Virus record (IMG/VR): IMGVR_UViG_3300044627_000290
Location: 1-30,505 of that record
Direction: 5' to 3' (one strand)
From: a virus
DNA: 30,505 nucleotides
The position numbers and the translations under genes were made by a program. Position 1 is the first letter of the stretch, and every line of letters begins with the position of its first letter. Below, in pieces: positions 1 through 9,514 of this stretch. The notes under the pieces are model-generated. The model was given only the letters and a program-made list of their open reading frames with translations, had not been told where the DNA came from and searched no databases.

Positions 1-1319
1 TTACTATTTGCATCTTTTCCTAAGAACTGACCATTTGCATTTAAGTCTACTGCAAGACCTTTATTATGGAATGATCCTCCCGGAGGAGCTACCCATTTTC
101 TTGCTTTCTCTGGAGAACCATATTTCTTAAGAGCTTGTTGCCAAAGCTTCTCTTGTTTCTCATATGATCTATATCCTGAACCAACTCCTAAGTCTACTCC
201 TTGTGCTCTAGCATCTAAAATCATTTGAGTAAGTCTCTGTGAGAAATCAGCTGTTAAACCTTGAGTACCACTAACAGAACCTCCGTCATCTTTTCTAATA
301 AGATTACCTACAGAGTGTCCATAACTAGCTTTAGTTAATGAAGGTACAGAAATATCTTCTACTATGTATCCACCTCTTCTGTATTCTTCTATCTCACTAT
401 CATCAAGTTCTACATCCATGAATCCACCTTCTTGTCTAAATCCAATACCTCCAGGTCTACCTCTTGTTTGACTTAAATACTCAGCTTCTCCTTCCATTGT
501 ATTTGCATCTTCATACATAAGAGGTTCAACTGCTCTATCATACTTTATTTGATCTGGTATGAATCTATCAAGATCTTCTGTCCAAATATTACCTGTCATT
601 TCAGGATAAATGTTTTTTAGATTACTTATATACTGGTCTACTTCATCACCCTTTCTTGTATAGTATGATGCTGCTTGTTCATCTGATGCGACAATTGGAG
701 GTCTTTGTTGTGGAAGATTGGGATTACTTCTTAATCTTCCAGTTCTATTTTGCCAAGCATGAACTAACTCATGATTAAGTTCAGCATCATTTGCATTAGG
801 ATTTAAATTAATTGTATCTGATAATGGATCATAATATGATCTACCATCTTCTGGTAAATAAGCTATACCTACATTTTGTGGTAAATCAATTTCTCCTCCT
901 GGTTGAAAATATGGAGAGTATGGATCATAGATCTTATTCTTTGCAGACTTTATTTTTTTAAGTAAAGGGTTCTTTGAAAACAATCTATTCTTAGCCATCA
1001 GGCTTCTTGAATATTTCTTAGATGGTTTTTTACTTCCTCCCTTCTTTGCTTGTGGTATTTCATATACCATGTCTCCCTCAAACTGATATTCATTACCAGG
1101 AGTCATGTATTGTGTGTTACCTAAGTTATCTATACCTAGTAGATCATCTTCTACTCCTTCCATAGTTATTCTACCACTAGGTGTTGGTACTGCTGTAGGT
1201 TGTCCAGGATAATCCCATTGTCCTCTCTCAGAAATAATAAACCCATTAGTAAATTTTTTTAATTCATTGGGTCCTCCTGGCAAACCTAAAGTTTCATAGT
1301 CTTCAAAAAAATCTTCCAT
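1..1319 (-). CDS. Virion-associated or lytic protein with HExxH protease motif and M15 peptidase domain (partial)
   Basis: The reading frame opens at an ATG that overlaps the stop of the muzzle-like gene (TAATG) and runs off the left edge, giving 439 residues without a stop. Two zinc-peptidase signatures are visible. The first is HELVHAWQ, with H183, E184 and H187; E226 in a DEVDQY context is a candidate third ligand, and an EGEAEY stretch follows. The second is an M15/VanY-type D-Ala-D-Ala carboxypeptidase pattern: SGYRS from residue 381, then SFHNKGLAVD with H418 and D425. The final active-site part of M15 (a later xxH) lies beyond the window. A basic AKKGGSKK segment and an RRGG segment separate the domains. 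In the family, M15 enzymes cut peptidoglycan cross-links. I infer a tail-end or cargo protein that opens the cell wall during entry, or a lysis enzyme. The HExxH domain could instead process virion proteins. Confidence 0.8.
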   Translation of the reverse strand, partial: MEDFFEDYETLGLPGGPNELKKFTNGFIISERGQWDYPGQPTAVPTPSGRITMEGVEDDLLGIDNLGNTQYMTPGNEYQFEGDMVYEIPQAKKGGSKKPSKKYSRSLMAKNRLFSKNPLLKKIKSAKNKIYDPYSPYFQPGGEIDLPQNVGIAYLPEDGRSYYDPLSDTINLNPNANDAELNHELVHAWQNRTGRLRSNPNLPQQRPPIVASDEQAASYYTRKGDEVDQYISNLKNIYPEMTGNIWTEDLDRFIPDQIKYDRAVEPLMYEDANTMEGEAEYLSQTRGRPGGIGFRQEGGFMDVELDDSEIEEYRRGGYIVEDISVPSLTKASYGHSVGNLIRKDDGGSVSGTQGLTADFSQRLTQMILDARAQGVDLGVGSGYRSYEKQEKLWQQALKKYGSPEKARKWVAPPGGSFHNKGLAVDLNANGQFLGKDANS

Positions 1320-4300
1320 TATCTAAGTGATGCTTGGTTCTTACTATTTACTATCTTAAGTATAAAGTTAATATCTCTTTCTTCTTGAGTTGCAAGTTTT
1401 GACAAGAACAGATAGTTTAAGTAATGTCTGAATCTTTTTCTTTGTAACTCAGGTTTTGCATAGTTTAAGTTATTTGCATTTAGAGTTTTGATATATCCAT
1501 TTGGTTGTGTATTCCAAATAACTTGATCTGAATAATTACCAAGAAGCTGAGTTGTTCCTGGAACTAAAGGTCCTGTTGGAGGATAATCTGATCCTATTGG
1601 AAACTCTCCTCTGTCTTTTGTAATATCCCAGAACTGGTTGAATCTATATTTGTTTTCTTCTTTTGAGAATAATATATCAAATGAAGCTAAGTTAGATTGA
1701 TTTAGTTTAGGATAATCAAGTGAAAGAGTAATGTTGTTCTTAGGGAATATATTTAAGTTTAAGTAACCAGATACTTGCTCTGTGTTAGATACCACAGCTT
1801 GATTAAAGTTTGCATCTAGAACATGGAACTGATCTACACAGTTAAACTGTGAGTATCTGTATGCCTCAAGAATATATTCAAATGATTTAACTACTGTAGG
1901 TGATTGCCCAGTAACTATAGGATATTCAATCTCAAATGGATATTGAGTTCCATAAAAATTACAAAAGTCATCACATGAATTATTATGTTTCCATATTGTA
2001 TTTCCTTTAACAGTAAATACATTTGATTTTGCTGAGAATGCTAAGTCTGGATGCCAGTCATGATAACTAAGGAATACATTCATCTTAGGGTCATAACTTA
2101 CTGTCCAAGATGCATTATCAAATATAGCTGGATCTCCCAATGGATAATTAACTCCTAGATAATTAAATGTATTTTTATCAGAATTATATGATATCTTACC
2201 TAGTCCAGATTTTAGTTTATAATCTTTCTTTGTAAAATATAATATAGAGTCTTTATTATCATACATTGCTTGTACACCAATACCTGCAACTGGATTATCT
2301 ATATATGGGAAATCTGGAAAATCATCTGTAAGTTTATATGGTAAAAATAAATTAAACCACCACTTAAGACCATTTTGAGAAATCTCTTTTAATCCTTCAC
2401 CGTAAGAAAAGATTTTTCCTTGGTTCATAGATACATAGTAAAGACCTGCAGGAGCATATATAACTGATCTAATATTTTGTGATGAACCATATTCAAAAGA
2501 TGGGTCAGCATTAGATGAAGATTGAGGAGGTGTAGAAAATAAACCTCCGTCACCTATAGTAACTTTCTTACCTAAGTTTGTAGTCAACTGATCTATACCT
2601 TGATAGAATAATGGTCCAGTAGTAGGGAATGTAAATATCATACCCGTCATACCTGTAGGCTTAACTGTAGTTATCCTATCTCTAAATTGTACATAGTTAA
2701 GTGGTAAATAAATTAACCAGTTATTTTCATAAGACTGATCATCTTGATACAATGAATATAATGATCTATTAGGATAGTATGTAAAACATAAATCTGCCAC
2801 ATAAGGATTGTAATTAATTCCCTGTAAAGAACCGGCAGATATATATTGCGTAAAGAACTTAGTAACACTTAATGAGTAATCATAGTTATAGAAGTTACCT
2901 TTAGTAATTACCTCTGGATCCATATCAAATAACTCCCGCATATCTGTATACTGATATGGAATATAAGGTTGTTGATATTGGAAAGTTCCCTGTGATCTAA
3001 AATCTACAAGTACATTGCTCTCTACAAAGAAATCTCTTACACCTGAATTAGCTAGATAGAAGTATGAATTCTTTATTGACAAGAAACCATCATAACCTAA
3101 AGGTCCACCTATCTCATTATCATCAGATCTTCTATATGCATCATTATCTAAATTATAATAATCTATAGGCATTGGTCCTGTACCAAAAGTTGGTTGTGCT
3201 GTAATTAAAGATTGTATTGTAGATATAACACTTAGAACACCACCAGCAAGAGGATTCTCATCTTTGCTATAAGGTTGTGTATTCATCCAATATCTTGCAG
3301 TTGGGATATTATTATATAAAGCATAATTCCAAGGAGTGCCATCTGGAAGATTATATAACCAGTTATAAAAGAACAACATTGTATTCTTTTCAGTAAATCT
3401 ATTTATATAAGTATCTCCACCAAAAATTGTTTGTGTAGGTAACAATACTGTATGTTTAACTTGTATTGGGTTTGGAGTTTGTGTATTACAAAAAGATGAT
3501 GTAGTTACAATTGAAACATCTCCACCTGGATTTGTTGCTGGATCATAAACATTGTTAGGATCAAATCTTACTTCACATGATGTAGCAACAACTTGTTTAA
3601 TACTTTCTAATTGCCCATATTGATTTTGAACATTATATTTTAATCCAACATAGTGACTAGCAATGTTTGACAAGAAACTATTAAATCTTGTTTCATTATC
3701 AAATGACATTCCAAAACTTGAAGTAGCAACAGCCTTACCAAGATTAATTAAACTATTATCTTCTTGGTTACCTGGAACTATAACACCACCCGCATAAGTA
3801 CCAATTAAGTTAGGTCCTTCAATTGGAGCAGTAAGTGGGTTTAAATTATTAGGTGCAGCAGTTCTTAAAAATGCTGTCTTAGTTCTATTAAGATTGTTTA
3901 TACTATATCTCTGAAATGCACCAGTACCATCAAGAAAATCTGGGACCTCTTGATTACTATCAGTAAGATAAAAACCTTCCTCTAAACTAAATCTTTGTAA
4001 TAAGCTTCTTACTGGCGGTACAAATCTTGCATAGAAACCATGTGCAAGAGATTGTAATGCGTATTGTCTAAATGGTAAAAATGCTTGTATTACTCTAATT
4101 GTAGTATTAAATCCTTCTGAGAAATAATAAGGTATCATTACTGAAGGATATAAGAACGTAGGAGCACCAGGAATATTCTGAAGAACTGATGCAGCAGTTT
4201 GTTCGTATAATAATGTTGGTGTTGTATATAATCCTGCATCATTAAACTTATCTGAATAAAATTCAAATATTTGTTGCAATGTAGGATTAGCAGGCAAAAT

Positions 4301-6838
4301 TCCTGGAACAGGAGAAGGTCCACCAGCATTTGGTGCAAACACTGATCCTAATTGACCACCTAAATCAAAGTAATCATCTAAATCTTGTTTGTATGCTTGG
4401 TATATTAAATTTGCTTGTTGCACATTTAAAGGTGCCAGATCAAAACTAACACCAGTTGTATTATTACCAGCTATAACTGGAGCTTTTTGATAAGGAACTT
4501 GAAAATCTGGTATTGCTGGAAATTGAGTTTGTTGCTTACCTAATAGATTTAAAAATGCATTTCCTAAACCAACAAGAACTGATAAGTAGAATGCTTCATT
4601 ACTCATCAACTGATTCTCAGGATGTTTATTTGGAATACTAAACTGATGAACACCATTACCTTCTAAACTTCCATAAATCTTTAACTCAGTTTGGTTTAAG
4701 AATGGATTTCTAAAACTCGTATCTGGAGATGTAAATGAAAGTAAGTTTCTAGGTATATTTTGATTTACAAAAGTTTCTTGACCTTGACTGTTTATGTTTA
4801 TAGTTTTAATAAATGGATCATTATATCTATAATCATGATCTGCAGGATTAAGTGTATTACCTAAAGGTATAGTGCAGTTAAATGGATAGTTAGCATAAAG
4901 ACCCTTTCTATTTCCTTTTGACTGACCTTGTATCTGGTAATCTCTAAAGTTATTAATCATACCTTTAGCTATGATACTTTGGTTACCTTCTCTTGATCCT
5001 CTTAGAATTTCATAACCTACTACTCCAGGTATTGGATTTCCATCATTATCTTTTGGATATATAATTCCTTGGAATCTAACACCCATAATTCTAATGTATT
5101 TTTTTCCATCAGATGGGTTTACTGCAAAGTTAGCATTATCAACTCTAAAGTGATATGTCTCAGGTGACAAAGCATTATCAGGAAACTTATGATGTCTTAT
5201 GGGTTTACCACATAAATCAAAATTTGGATTAGTAGTTCCAGTCCAACATTGTGAACTTGAATTCCATACTTCAGGTTGGTTAGGTGGATAAAGTTCAGAA
5301 GATTCCCAATATCCCATTTTTCCAAATGCTAAAACTTTTCCACCATCAGGTAATATTGGATTGTTACCTACATATGTACCAGTTTGAGTTGCTGTATTAT
5401 ATGTTTGAAATAACATTGTATCATCTGCAAAACTATTTGGATCTAAATATGGAGCATTCTGTCCATATGGTGCATCATCCAATAATGTTTGTGTACTTCC
5501 ATTGGGGGCAATAAACGTATATGGTTCTGCTGGTCTTCCAGGTATATGATAAGAAGCAGATTTATCTCCTGTGTTATATACCCATCTAATAAAGAATGAA
5601 TATACTTCATCTCTAAGGTATCCAGTCTTTGATCCACCTTTAATGTAATAGTCTTCAGGATACTCTACAGTCTCCCAATAAGTTTCAATTAAGTTTGCTA
5701 ATGGTTGATAGTTAAAATCAAATTTAGACTTTGGAGCTATTCTTAATAAGTACTGACCAACATTAACCATTTGGTCAGAAGTTTCATATACGGGATTTTG
5801 CAAAATAACATTTCCTACTGGAACAGTCTCAAGTGATAGTGCTATATCATCTAATACTATAACAGACTGAGAAGTTGAATAGTAACCAATTTTCCTTGCT
5901 ATAACATTTTCATTTATTGATGCTACTATAACAAGCTCAAACTGATCAAAGTTATCAGTATCTAAATCTAGTTTAACTTGTAATGATCCTTGAGATAAAT
6001 TTCTTTCAGTATATACTGGTTGTAAATTACTTGGAGAAAAATAGTTTGTTACTTTTTGTGTTTTAATTGTATAAGCAACAACTGCAAAGTAAGTTCCATT
6101 CTCAAGCGTACCTGTTCCTGGGGCAATTGATAACTCTACACAAGGTGTTTTTACAAGTGATGCTAATCTTATTTTATCACAGTCAAGTTGATTTATATCA
6201 TTACAAATTATACATGGTCCTGCTGTACACTTTTGTTCCCAAGCTGTAATAGGCCAAAGAGATTGAGCACCTGTGCCATCTAAATAATGATTATAATTAG
6301 ATCCAGCAATAGCAGCATTTGATCCTCCCCATGTTAATACTGGATCTGGCCAAGTTTTTGGATCACCAATGTTTAAATATCTATCTACATTTAAACCATC
6401 AGCCCAATATACTTCCCAAGAACAATCACCATTTTGTTTTGATGCACCTGTAATTAAATTATACTTGCTAAAGTTTAAACAGACACCAGATACTATAGGT
6501 CTATATCTACAGAAGTCTTCTTCATATAAACCTATTTCTGAGTTTACATTTTTACCATTAACATATGCCACAGTAAAAACTGCCCATTTGTCAGCAAACA
6601 AATGTATTAATCCAATAATGTGTTTTTCTCCCTGCATGGTCTCACCACTGGTACCACAGAGATAATTTGAATCTTCATTAGATAATGTACCTAACTTACC
6701 TTCATCTGTATTATTGACCATGTTTCTTGCATGCGTCCACAAACCAGAATCTACAAATGAAGGGTCAGTATCTTTATTAAGACCTTTTGAGAAACTATTG
6801 GTAACTATTTGACTAGTGTTTTGAATTTCCTTACCCAT
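1319..6838 (-). CDS. crAss-like tail stabilization / muzzle-type protein
   Basis: An 1839-residue protein, the largest in the window. The N-terminal stretch has the pattern I associate with the crAss-like tail 'stabilization' protein: SFSKGLNKDTDPSFVDSGLW, then ARNMVNN and GTLSNEDSN at about residues 38-57. In crAss-like virions this family forms the distal part of the short tail (the 'muzzle'). The rest is Asn/Tyr/Pro-rich and mainly beta-like, with no signal peptide or membrane segment. It is joined to both neighbours by TAATG overlaps: the ring candidate upstream and the metallopeptidase downstream. This places it in the tail assembly unit. The many short frames on both strands inside it have no support. 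The family call is from memory of the N-terminal pattern; the length and position fit. Confidence 0.78.
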   Translation of the reverse strand: MGKEIQNTSQIVTNSFSKGLNKDTDPSFVDSGLWTHARNMVNNTDEGKLGTLSNEDSNYLCGTSGETMQGEKHIIGLIHLFADKWAVFTVAYVNGKNVNSEIGLYEEDFCRYRPIVSGVCLNFSKYNLITGASKQNGDCSWEVYWADGLNVDRYLNIGDPKTWPDPVLTWGGSNAAIAGSNYNHYLDGTGAQSLWPITAWEQKCTAGPCIICNDINQLDCDKIRLASLVKTPCVELSIAPGTGTLENGTYFAVVAYTIKTQKVTNYFSPSNLQPVYTERNLSQGSLQVKLDLDTDNFDQFELVIVASINENVIARKIGYYSTSQSVIVLDDIALSLETVPVGNVILQNPVYETSDQMVNVGQYLLRIAPKSKFDFNYQPLANLIETYWETVEYPEDYYIKGGSKTGYLRDEVYSFFIRWVYNTGDKSASYHIPGRPAEPYTFIAPNGSTQTLLDDAPYGQNAPYLDPNSFADDTMLFQTYNTATQTGTYVGNNPILPDGGKVLAFGKMGYWESSELYPPNQPEVWNSSSQCWTGTTNPNFDLCGKPIRHHKFPDNALSPETYHFRVDNANFAVNPSDGKKYIRIMGVRFQGIIYPKDNDGNPIPGVVGYEILRGSREGNQSIIAKGMINNFRDYQIQGQSKGNRKGLYANYPFNCTIPLGNTLNPADHDYRYNDPFIKTININSQGQETFVNQNIPRNLLSFTSPDTSFRNPFLNQTELKIYGSLEGNGVHQFSIPNKHPENQLMSNEAFYLSVLVGLGNAFLNLLGKQQTQFPAIPDFQVPYQKAPVIAGNNTTGVSFDLAPLNVQQANLIYQAYKQDLDDYFDLGGQLGSVFAPNAGGPSPVPGILPANPTLQQIFEFYSDKFNDAGLYTTPTLLYEQTAASVLQNIPGAPTFLYPSVMIPYYFSEGFNTTIRVIQAFLPFRQYALQSLAHGFYARFVPPVRSLLQRFSLEEGFYLTDSNQEVPDFLDGTGAFQRYSINNLNRTKTAFLRTAAPNNLNPLTAPIEGPNLIGTYAGGVIVPGNQEDNSLINLGKAVATSSFGMSFDNETRFNSFLSNIASHYVGLKYNVQNQYGQLESIKQVVATSCEVRFDPNNVYDPATNPGGDVSIVTTSSFCNTQTPNPIQVKHTVLLPTQTIFGGDTYINRFTEKNTMLFFYNWLYNLPDGTPWNYALYNNIPTARYWMNTQPYSKDENPLAGGVLSVISTIQSLITAQPTFGTGPMPIDYYNLDNDAYRRSDDNEIGGPLGYDGFLSIKNSYFYLANSGVRDFFVESNVLVDFRSQGTFQYQQPYIPYQYTDMRELFDMDPEVITKGNFYNYDYSLSVTKFFTQYISAGSLQGINYNPYVADLCFTYYPNRSLYSLYQDDQSYENNWLIYLPLNYVQFRDRITTVKPTGMTGMIFTFPTTGPLFYQGIDQLTTNLGKKVTIGDGGLFSTPPQSSSNADPSFEYGSSQNIRSVIYAPAGLYYVSMNQGKIFSYGEGLKEISQNGLKWWFNLFLPYKLTDDFPDFPYIDNPVAGIGVQAMYDNKDSILYFTKKDYKLKSGLGKISYNSDKNTFNYLGVNYPLGDPAIFDNASWTVSYDPKMNVFLSYHDWHPDLAFSAKSNVFTVKGNTIWKHNNSCDDFCNFYGTQYPFEIEYPIVTGQSPTVVKSFEYILEAYRYSQFNCVDQFHVLDANFNQAVVSNTEQVSGYLNLNIFPKNNITLSLDYPKLNQSNLASFDILFSKEENKYRFNQFWDITKDRGEFPIGSDYPPTGPLVPGTTQLLGNYSDQVIWNTQPNGYIKTLNANNLNYAKPELQRKRFRHYLNYLFLSKLATQEERDINFILKIVNSKNQASLR

Positions 6839-7890
6839 TATATAATTCTATTACCAGTTACATTTCTATAATAACCTGCATTAGGTGAATAACTTTCAAA
6901 CATATTGTAGTACTTACCATACATGGCTTTTCTATTTGTCCACCACATTTGCTCTAGCTCTCTAAAGTTTGGAGTATTAACTACACTCAATGCATTGTTT
7001 CTTGCAGCCTTAAGTCTTTGTTCTACAAGTTGCATTCTCTGTGCTACATCCTCACCATTTAAATATAAGTTTTCAAAGATTCTAGCTTTCAAGGCATACT
7101 CATAGTATTCATTTAAAAGATCATGATCTGGAACCATTAGGTTTCCATTATCATCTTCCATCTGTCCTTGATAGTTTAAGTATACTCTTCCTGTTTCAAA
7201 TGTGGTAAATAAAAATCCTCCTTTAATCCATCCTTGGTTTGCAGCATTCCAGTAAAGATTTGGACAGTCACATTCTATCTCTTGACTTGCTTTCATTCTT
7301 AATGGAAGGAGATCTCTGTATACTCTAGTAGTATATGCACCAGAATTATTCATTACTTGAACAAGTTCCCATTTTTCTCCTTTACAGTTCATGAATACTC
7401 TTGGAGCAATACATGTATTACCATAAGGATTATTAGGATCATACTCTGTAGGTATTGGATCTACTATAGGAAAGTTAAGATCACAGGCTGCAGTTTGATT
7501 GCATGGATTAGAATTACATGTTCTGCAGTTTACCGTTGCAGGAGCACATACATCTACAGTAGATGGTACTTCTTGATAAGGAACTTCCATAATATGTGTT
7601 CCTGATGCCATTGGTCCATAACCAACATGTTGCTCATAGTTACCGCAAACAAATGCAAAGTTAAATACATAAAAGTCATCCGGTAGTTTTACTCTACCAT
7701 GACATACTTCTAATATAACTTCCTTAGTTTGATTTACTCTTAAACCAAGATCATAGTTTATTTTTTTAGTCAGCTTTATAAGCTGCTGAGGCTCTATCAT
7801 ATTTTCTAGAGCAAATGTATTTAGGTCAACTGTTACATCTTCTAACAATTGATCAAATGTTCTATATCTAAGAGTATAATTAAAATCCAT
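6838..7890 (-). CDS. Predicted neck/ring structural protein with Cys cluster
   Basis: A 350-residue soluble protein between two tail genes, with TAATG overlaps at both ends. It begins MDFNYTLRYRTFDQLLEDV, followed by a helical region and the segment KEVILEVCHGRVKLPDDFYV at about residues 56-75, a pattern I recall from crAss-like ring proteins that sit between portal and tail. Residues 115-136 hold five cysteines (115, 122, 125, 130, 136), including a CxxC, so an inserted metal- or disulfide-stabilised loop is likely. The C-terminal third is helical and charged and ends in a Tyr/Asn-rich tail. Structural role in the neck is inferred from context and this weak family resemblance. A tail hub component is the main alternative. 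Confidence 0.6.
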   Translation of the reverse strand: MDFNYTLRYRTFDQLLEDVTVDLNTFALENMIEPQQLIKLTKKINYDLGLRVNQTKEVILEVCHGRVKLPDDFYVFNFAFVCGNYEQHVGYGPMASGTHIMEVPYQEVPSTVDVCAPATVNCRTCNSNPCNQTAACDLNFPIVDPIPTEYDPNNPYGNTCIAPRVFMNCKGEKWELVQVMNNSGAYTTRVYRDLLPLRMKASQEIECDCPNLYWNAANQGWIKGGFLFTTFETGRVYLNYQGQMEDDNGNLMVPDHDLLNEYYEYALKARIFENLYLNGEDVAQRMQLVEQRLKAARNNALSVVNTPNFRELEQMWWTNRKAMYGKYYNMFESYSPNAGYYRNVTGNRII

Positions 7891-8555
7891 TATCTAAGAG
7901 AGTTTTGACTATCATCTGCATCATCAGCAGGAACCTGCATAGACATAGATAGTTCTTTGATTACAAATTGTTCTACTTCAGAAAATAAATATTCTGGAAT
8001 GGTTAATGGTTTATCTTGAGCTATTTCACATTCTTGTTTAGGATCACATGGATCTGTAACTCCTTGGAATATAGCTTCCATTCTTACAGCATCCCAATCA
8101 ATGTTAGGTGCATATAAGTAACCATTAAGATACCAGAAATATTTTCTTGTGTTATATTTAAATGTTGTTGTTCTAACCATAGAAACCCAAGTACCCGGAT
8201 CTGTTCTAAACATTTCTATGCTACCATCTATTGAAGATGTAGTACGTATAATAGGGCCAAATGTTCCTTCAAGAATTGTTGGAAGTTTATCTTTAGATCT
8301 TTTAAAATAACATCCTGAGTAAACTCCTACACAACCTGCTTCTACTTTATCTACATCTATAAGTTCAATGTAAGGAAGTACTTGGAAGATAGAACTAATC
8401 TTCATTAATTTAAACTGGTTATCCTCTCTCTTTAAAAGAGTCTGCCCATATTTAATTAATGAGCTATAGATTACTCTATCAGTTAAGAATGGATCTTCCT
8501 TTACTGCTTTTAAAGTATTTCTAACTCTTGATATAGATTCACCAATAGTTGTCAT
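7890..8555 (-). CDS. Predicted ring/head-tail connector protein
   Basis: A 221-residue protein whose stop overlaps the start of the 350-residue gene (TAATG) and whose start overlaps the end of the 193-residue gene by 4 nt (ATGA). The N-terminus (ISRVRNTLKAVKEDPFLTDR) is helical and resembles the opening of crAss-like ring proteins. The middle is beta-rich and aromatic (TTTFKYNTRKYFWYLNGYLY, from about residue 128). A Cys-bearing segment, DPCDPKQEC, lies near residue 168. The acidic C-terminal helix and tail (SMQVPADDADDSQNSLR) may be flexible. No catalytic motif is seen. The tight coupling to the two neighbouring tail genes supports a stoichiometric virion component of the neck; this is inference, with moderate certainty. 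Confidence 0.6.
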   Translation of the reverse strand: MTTIGESISRVRNTLKAVKEDPFLTDRVIYSSLIKYGQTLLKREDNQFKLMKISSIFQVLPYIELIDVDKVEAGCVGVYSGCYFKRSKDKLPTILEGTFGPIIRTTSSIDGSIEMFRTDPGTWVSMVRTTTFKYNTRKYFWYLNGYLYAPNIDWDAVRMEAIFQGVTDPCDPKQECEIAQDKPLTIPEYLFSEVEQFVIKELSMSMQVPADDADDSQNSLR

Positions 8556-9133
8556 AGGTCAAATTCATTATAATGTTTTAAGCCCTCTGTTTCTTGTTTT
8601 TTAGCAGAGCTGGCTAAATAGTTTCTAGTACTGTTAAGTTTTATTTTTCTTGTTGGTTCAACTACTAAGTACATATTCCAGTTTTCTGGATATGTTTTGG
8701 CTACTGCTCTTTTAAATTCTCTGCAAGCAACAAAACCCCAAAACTCTCTATTCTTCATTTTGTGTTTTAATGCATAACTTGTAAAGAATATCTTAGCAAG
8801 CTTACCATCTGTTTCCCAGTTCTTATTACTAACTGCTACTCCATATTTTTTTGACTTTACAAAATCAATGTTTTGTTTCTTAGGACTTTGACAAGTTCCA
8901 ATAAACAACCATCCAATCTGTTCAGGCAATTGAACCCCATCTCTTGTATCTATTACTGTCTGATAAAGTGTGTTGTTAAAGTATTTTACAATCTTCCTTA
9001 ACTCAACATTATCTAAGTCTTTATACTTAGGATGTTTCTTTTTAAAACTTTCAAAGAACTCTTTGTTCATAATTGTATGCACTTCTGGTCTATACCTTGG
9101 TGCTGTTAAATCAGGACTCTTAAACTCCTTCAT
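8552..9133 (-). CDS. Conserved crAss-like protein of unknown function
   Basis: A 193-residue basic, soluble protein. It opens MKEFKSPDLTAPRYRPEVHT and contains KKHPKYKDLD, VIDTRDGVQLPEQIGWLFIG and FKRAVAKTYPENWNMYLVVE. I recall this pattern as conserved across crAss-like phages next to ring and tail genes, but I know of no established function. No catalytic signature, signal peptide or membrane segment is visible. It is the first gene after the hairpin terminator at 9184-9214 and is followed by a 4-nt overlap with the connector candidate, so it probably starts the tail operon. A small DNA-binding or assembly role is possible given its basic character, but nothing in the sequence proves it. 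Confidence 0.72.
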   Translation of the reverse strand: MKEFKSPDLTAPRYRPEVHTIMNKEFFESFKKKHPKYKDLDNVELRKIVKYFNNTLYQTVIDTRDGVQLPEQIGWLFIGTCQSPKKQNIDFVKSKKYGVAVSNKNWETDGKLAKIFFTSYALKHKMKNREFWGFVACREFKRAVAKTYPENWNMYLVVEPTRKIKLNSTRNYLASSAKKQETEGLKHYNEFDL

Positions 9134-9157
9134 ACTATACTATTTAATATACTAAAA

Positions 9158-9183
9158 ATAAATGACTTTAACAAATATAGTAA
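9158..9183 (-). promoter_or_regulatory. Possible promoter element for the tail operon
   Basis: On the minus strand TATATTTG lies at 9179-9172, matching the TAnnTTTG -7 element of Bacteroidota promoters. It falls between the terminator and the start codon at 9133. The usual upstream TTTG about 20 nt earlier is not clearly present at the right spacing: the nearest TTTG is 10 nt away, inside the terminator tail. The position is right for restarting transcription after the hairpin, but the assignment is weak. Confidence 0.3.
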
Positions 9184-9214
9184 TAAAAGCAAAACCCCCG
9201 CGAGTGCAGGGGTT
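9184..9214 (-). terminator. Intrinsic terminator after the fibre/Cys-rich block
   Basis: Minus-strand hairpin with a 9-bp GC-rich stem, AACCCCTGC paired with GCGGGGGTT (one T-G wobble), and a 4-nt loop ACTC at 9214-9193. It is followed by a T-rich run TTTTGCTTTT. It lies 44 nt after the stop of the 81-residue gene. This is the strongest GC-rich hairpin in the window. Confidence 0.85.
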
Positions 9215-9257
9215 CTACCCGTTGTTACAGAAACCAACAAACTGCAACTTTATATTT

Positions 9258-9503
9258 TTAACAGAAGTAAGCAACAATTAATTGAAGTGCTTCTGCCATA
9301 TTTGTGTTAGTAGGTACAACTACCTCTAGACCACAAAGAATAGGATCTCCAGTATATACTACACATTCTGCATCAAAAACTTCAGAACATGTTAAAGGTG
9401 TTGGGCATCCTGCTGGAGTAGGACATGCTGGTGGAGTAGTCAGAGCATTATCTGAGCATCCACATTTTTTGCATCCGCAAGTTGTACAAGTATTATGAGC
9501 CAT
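9258..9503 (-). CDS. Small Cys-rich protein with fibre-type N-terminal motif
   Basis: An 81-residue protein with a dense cysteine cluster at the N-terminus (CTTCGCKKCGC, residues 6-16), a Pro/Cys/Thr-rich linker, and then CVVYTGDPILCGL at 47-59 followed by TNMAEALQLIVAYF near the C-terminus. The second half has the same plan as residues 18-50 of the neighbouring 562-residue fibre candidate (CVIWQGPDIPCI, then KGDTVSDVVYKL). This is a motif I associate with the N-termini of Bacteroidota phage fibre and appendage proteins. Here it ends directly after the motif. It may be a short adaptor, a cap for the fibre attachment site, or a decayed fibre copy. The cysteines suggest metal binding or disulfides. 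It lies 11 nt downstream of the fibre gene. Confidence 0.7.
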   Translation of the reverse strand: MAHNTCTTCGCKKCGCSDNALTTPPACPTPAGCPTPLTCSEVFDAECVVYTGDPILCGLEVVVPTNTNMAEALQLIVAYFC

Positions 9504-9514
9504 GATTTAATTTA

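Noticed and set aside
4138-6665. Several open frames of 60-98 codons on both strands inside the muzzle-like gene
   Set aside because: They lie entirely within a long, well-supported gene, have odd compositions (Ile/Leu/His/Tyr-rich) and no leader, and are by-products of AT-rich codon use.
9184-9214. Reading the GC-rich hairpin as a two-way terminator or attachment site
   Set aside because: Only the minus-strand side has a T-run, no plus-strand gene exists, and there is no integrase or direct repeat nearby.
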